This document shows, in pieces, positions 61,619-64,000 of a stretch of DNA of 64,000 bases. The notes beneath the pieces were generated by a model. The model was not told the origin of the DNA, made no database searches, and saw nothing but the letters and a program-made list of their open reading frames with translations. The position numbers and the translations under genes are program-made. Source of the stretch: JBALVT01 sp045110675 (GTDB lineage Bacteria > Pseudomonadota > Gammaproteobacteria > Pseudomonadales > Halieaceae); the NCBI GenBank assembly GCA_045110675.1, contig JBGCGJ010000065.1, positions 1-64,000 of the forward strand, given 5' to 3'. Each line of letters opens with the position of its first letter. The first letter of the stretch is position 1.

Positions 61619-61962
61619 AGGTATACTCCTGCCATGCCACTGTGTGGCGTTTATTATCAAAATCTAAACTTGTCCCCCGCTTCTCGCCCCCAAGCAGGAA
61701 CAAATAAACAGCAGACGGAGTTATTGCCAAAAAAGACAAACAGCCCTGCTTGTTTTTTTAGTATCAACCGTTTTGGGGTTAAATTGCAACTGTTCGCAGG
61801 TGAATTTTGCACCCCAAAAGGATCATAGGTTTTGCACCGAAAGCGCGACGCTCAAACGAACTGCCATGCAATGAGTTGTAGAAACCTCAGAGCATTGCGA
61901 TCTGCTTGGTTACCGCTATATTGGTCTATGCCCCTTCCGGCATCATCAGGAGTTTAGACGTC
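61619..61962. other. Divergent promoter region between TonB receptor 2 and DUF3604 gene
   Basis: No gene lies in these 344 bases. They contain a hairpin GCCAC-TGT-GTGGC (61636-61648) in the receptor leader, the variant operator-like motif at 61736-61757, and a perfect 9-bp inverted repeat, TTTTGGGGT (61771-61779) with ACCCCAAAA (61811-61819) and a 31-base loop. Promoters for both genes are expected here. Confidence 0.5.
61736..61757 (+). promoter_or_regulatory. Variant operator-like motif (upstream of TonB receptor 2)
   Basis: ACAAACAG, CC, CTGCTTGTTTTTTT. ACAAACAG and CTGCTTGT are inverted repeats at seven of eight positions. The half-sites resemble the main motif but the spacer is 2 bases, as at 57809. 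Confidence 0.38.
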
Positions 61963-63825
61963 ATGGCGTTACATAAAATCAAACTCGCGCTCTTTTTCCT
62001 GTGTGCTCTCACTTGCTCAACCACCACAATTGCCAGGGATTACCCACCTTACATCGATAGAACAGGACTAGAGCAAGTTTACTGGGGCGACACGCACCTA
62101 CACACACAGTATTCAACCGACGCAGGCATGATCGGGACCTCCCTCAAACCTGAGGATGCCTATCGATTTGCAATGGGCCAGCAGGTCACCACCAGCACTG
62201 GACTGCAAGCTCGGCTGTTAAGACCATTGGACTTCCTGGTAGTTTCCGATCACGCCGAGAGTTTGGGATTACCCATCGCCATTGAAGAAGCGATGCCTGC
62301 ATTGCTGGGCAATCCCTGGGGACGCAAAGTCTATGACCTGGAGCAAAAAGGCGACGGCTACGCAGGTTTTTTCATGTGGGCGATGGACGGCATGCTGCCC
62401 GGCAAGGATCCAATGAATGAACCCGAGATCAATAACAATATCTGGCAGCGGCAGGTCACCACAGCCGACAAATTTAACAAGCCCGGAAATTTTACTGCCC
62501 TGATCGGCTACGAATGGACCACGACGAAAAACGCCAAAAACCTTCACAGGGTTGTGATATTTAAGGACGGTGCCAGCAAGGCAGGACAAATCATTCCATT
62601 TTCATCCTTTGACTCGAGTGACCCCGAAGATCTGTGGTCATTTTTAGAAAAATACGAGCGGGACACAGCAGGACAGGTCTTTGCCATCCCCCACAACGGC
62701 AACCTGAGCAACGGATTGATGTTTGCTCCCCTGCGCCAAAATGGCGAACCTATGGACGCAGACTACGCCAGCCGCCGAGCGCAGTGGGAACCACTGACGG
62801 AAGTGACGCAGATTAAGGGAGATGGCGAGGCGCACCCCTGGCTGTCACCAGACGACGAATTCGCCGACTTTGGAACTTGGGACAAGGGCGATATCGGCGG
62901 TCAGGATGCTAAAACAAACGCCATGCTCGAATTCGAATACGCTCGACCAGCGCTCAAGAACGGCCTGAAGTATGGAACTTCCCTGGGAATTAACCCGTTC
63001 AAGTTCGGCATGATCGGCGCCTCCGACTCGCATACGGGTCTGGCGACTACCCGGGAAGAAAATTACTACGGTAAGTTCAGCAAGAGTGAACCAGCATCCG
63101 GTCGCTGGAAAGAATTTATCGTCCAGTCAAGAACGAACGATGCGCTGTCGCTGCTTGCTTATGAGGAACTTGCATCCGGGCTCGCCGGCGTATGGGCAAC
63201 AGAAAATACTCGCGAGGCTCTGTTTGAGGCAATGGAAAGACGCGAAGTTTATTCCACCACTGGCTCTCGTATTGTGGTCAGAATGTTCGGTGGATGGGAC
63301 TATCTGCAAAGCGATGCCAGCCGAGCTGAAATGGCGCGGATTGGATACCGCAAAGGCGTACCCATGGGTGGGGATCTTCCGCCGCGACCTGCGAAAAAGT
63401 CACCGGTATTTATGCTCGCCGCGAGCAAAGATCCCGACGGCGCCAATCTGGACCGAATTCAAATCATCAAAGGTTGGCTGGACAGCAATGGCGCAACTCA
63501 AGAGCGAATCTACAATGTAGCTTTGTCAGACGGTCGCAAGGTCAACCGAAAAGGAAAAGCAAAGCCGGTTGGCAATACGGTGAAGGTTGAACAAGCCAGC
63601 TACACGAACGACATCGGTGCACCGGAGCTCCGGACCGTTTGGACAGACCCCGATTTTCAACCATCGCAGAGAGCCTTTTACTACGCTCGAGTTCTCGAGA
63701 TTCCCACACCGAGCTGGCAGGCCTATGATGCCAAGACATTCGGCGACGAGTTTCCCAAATCCGTGCAGATGAGCATCCAGGACAGGGCCTACACTTCGCC
63801 TATTTGGTACACACCGGCGGAGTAG
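61963..63825 (+). CDS. Secreted DUF3604 protein (PHP-like metal-dependent hydrolase fold)
   Basis: A 620-residue protein. A signal peptide (KLALFFLCALTCSTTTIA) is followed by the DUF3604 start YWGDTHLHTQYSTDAGM, with a likely metal site at D-x-H-x-H, then FLVVSDHAESLG, GYEWTTTKN and IGASDSHTG. Each has a His or Asp pattern that fits a PHP-type metal-hydrolase fold. ATG at 61963 has AGGAG 10 bases upstream and begins the signal peptide. These proteins are common in marine bacteria and no reaction is settled. A periplasmic hydrolase of an imported compound is inferred from the divergent TonB receptor. Confidence 0.9.
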   Translation: MALHKIKLALFFLCALTCSTTTIARDYPPYIDRTGLEQVYWGDTHLHTQYSTDAGMIGTSLKPEDAYRFAMGQQVTTSTGLQARLLRPLDFLVVSDHAESLGLPIAIEEAMPALLGNPWGRKVYDLEQKGDGYAGFFMWAMDGMLPGKDPMNEPEINNNIWQRQVTTADKFNKPGNFTALIGYEWTTTKNAKNLHRVVIFKDGASKAGQIIPFSSFDSSDPEDLWSFLEKYERDTAGQVFAIPHNGNLSNGLMFAPLRQNGEPMDADYASRRAQWEPLTEVTQIKGDGEAHPWLSPDDEFADFGTWDKGDIGGQDAKTNAMLEFEYARPALKNGLKYGTSLGINPFKFGMIGASDSHTGLATTREENYYGKFSKSEPASGRWKEFIVQSRTNDALSLLAYEELASGLAGVWATENTREALFEAMERREVYSTTGSRIVVRMFGGWDYLQSDASRAEMARIGYRKGVPMGGDLPPRPAKKSPVFMLAASKDPDGANLDRIQIIKGWLDSNGATQERIYNVALSDGRKVNRKGKAKPVGNTVKVEQASYTNDIGAPELRTVWTDPDFQPSQRAFYYARVLEIPTPSWQAYDAKTFGDEFPKSVQMSIQDRAYTSPIWYTPAE

Positions 63826-63845
63826 AGAACATCATCATCGCGAAC

Positions 63846-64000
63846 ATGACACAGCGTATAGTTGCCGCCAACAAGATTAGCCTGAGATGGTTAACCTTGT
63901 TGACGGCTTTAATTGCAAGCATCGCGTGTGCCTCAACGGCGCCGATGAGGCCGATAGAGCCAGCGGTAGTCTCGGGCGTCTCCTGGAATTTGTCGCAACA
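63846..64000 (+). CDS. Start of a putative lipoprotein gene, truncated by the window end
   Basis: An open frame from ATG at 63846 to the window edge (51 full codons). It has a basic start, a hydrophobic stretch (LTLLTALIASIAC) ending at a likely lipobox Cys, and then a polar region, which fits a secreted or lipid-anchored protein. The start follows the DUF3604 stop by 20 bases, so they may be co-transcribed. The function cannot be read from this part. Confidence 0.55.
   Translation, partial: MTQRIVAANKISLRWLTLLTALIASIACASTAPMRPIEPAVVSGVSWNLSQ

Noticed and set aside
1..64000. CRISPR array, tRNA, rRNA, transposase or integrase
   Set aside because: No regular spaced repeats, cloverleaf-like sequence, rRNA-like stretch or mobile-element gene was seen. 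A systematic scan with dedicated tools could still find a short tRNA.

Overview
The window looks like a chromosome segment of a marine, Gram-negative gammaproteobacterium. This is inferred from the PEP-CTERM/exosortase polysaccharide genes, TonB-dependent outer-membrane receptors, an ECF sigma/anti-sigma pair and the acyl-CoA, Rieske and SDR gene mix often found in Halieaceae/Spongiibacteraceae-type bacteria. The taxon itself is not proven by anything here. No rRNA, tRNA, CRISPR array, transposase or prophage gene was seen.

Bases 1-12.9 kb form one side of a PEP-CTERM/exosortase and exopolysaccharide locus. It holds the tail of a PEP-CTERM protein with its terminator, two tandem exosortase-associated acyltransferases, a low-molecular-weight tyrosine phosphatase, a parallel beta-helix protein, an O-antigen-ligase-like polymerase coupled to a trypsin-like protease, an exosortase-A-associated acyl-CoA ligase coupled to a PLP decarboxylase, and a polyprenyl-phosphate sugar transferase. 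The exosortase itself is not in the window.

Bases 13.3-49.5 kb and 54.7-63.8 kb are a large catabolic island. An eight-gene minus-strand operon (21.6 to 13.3 kb) encodes a dihydrolipoamide dehydrogenase-like flavoprotein, a DUF35 protein, an atypical thiolase, four oxidoreductases and a carotenoid-cleavage-type oxygenase. Divergent from it are an ABM-domain protein, a molybdopterin oxidoreductase and an LLM oxidoreductase. Further on are two acyl-CoA dehydrogenases, a split MaoC hydratase, an enoyl-CoA hydratase homologue, a dienelactone hydrolase, two more carotenoid-oxygenase-family proteins, three Rieske oxygenase alpha subunits each beside a SnoaL-like gene, two ThuA-domain proteins, a zinc alcohol dehydrogenase, two TonB receptors and two TetR regulators. 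The parts suggest uptake, oxidative cleavage and CoA-dependent breakdown of a hydrophobic alicyclic or isoprenoid compound. The substrate cannot be read from sequence.

A repeated operator-like motif, CAG-N6-CTG followed by [AT]TTGTTT or a T-rich stretch, lies in front of the main transcription units of this island and just upstream of the TetR gene at 25.6 kb. It suggests that the scattered operons are one regulon under that repressor. Two shorter-spaced variants precede the Rieske/ligase operon and the second TonB receptor.

Bases 49.7-54.2 kb break the island with a separate envelope module: an outer-membrane beta-barrel protein, a secreted subtilisin-family protein carrying about 59 consecutive four-residue repeats, and an ECF sigma/anti-sigma pair. 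A roughly 475-base non-coding stretch with several inverted repeats follows.
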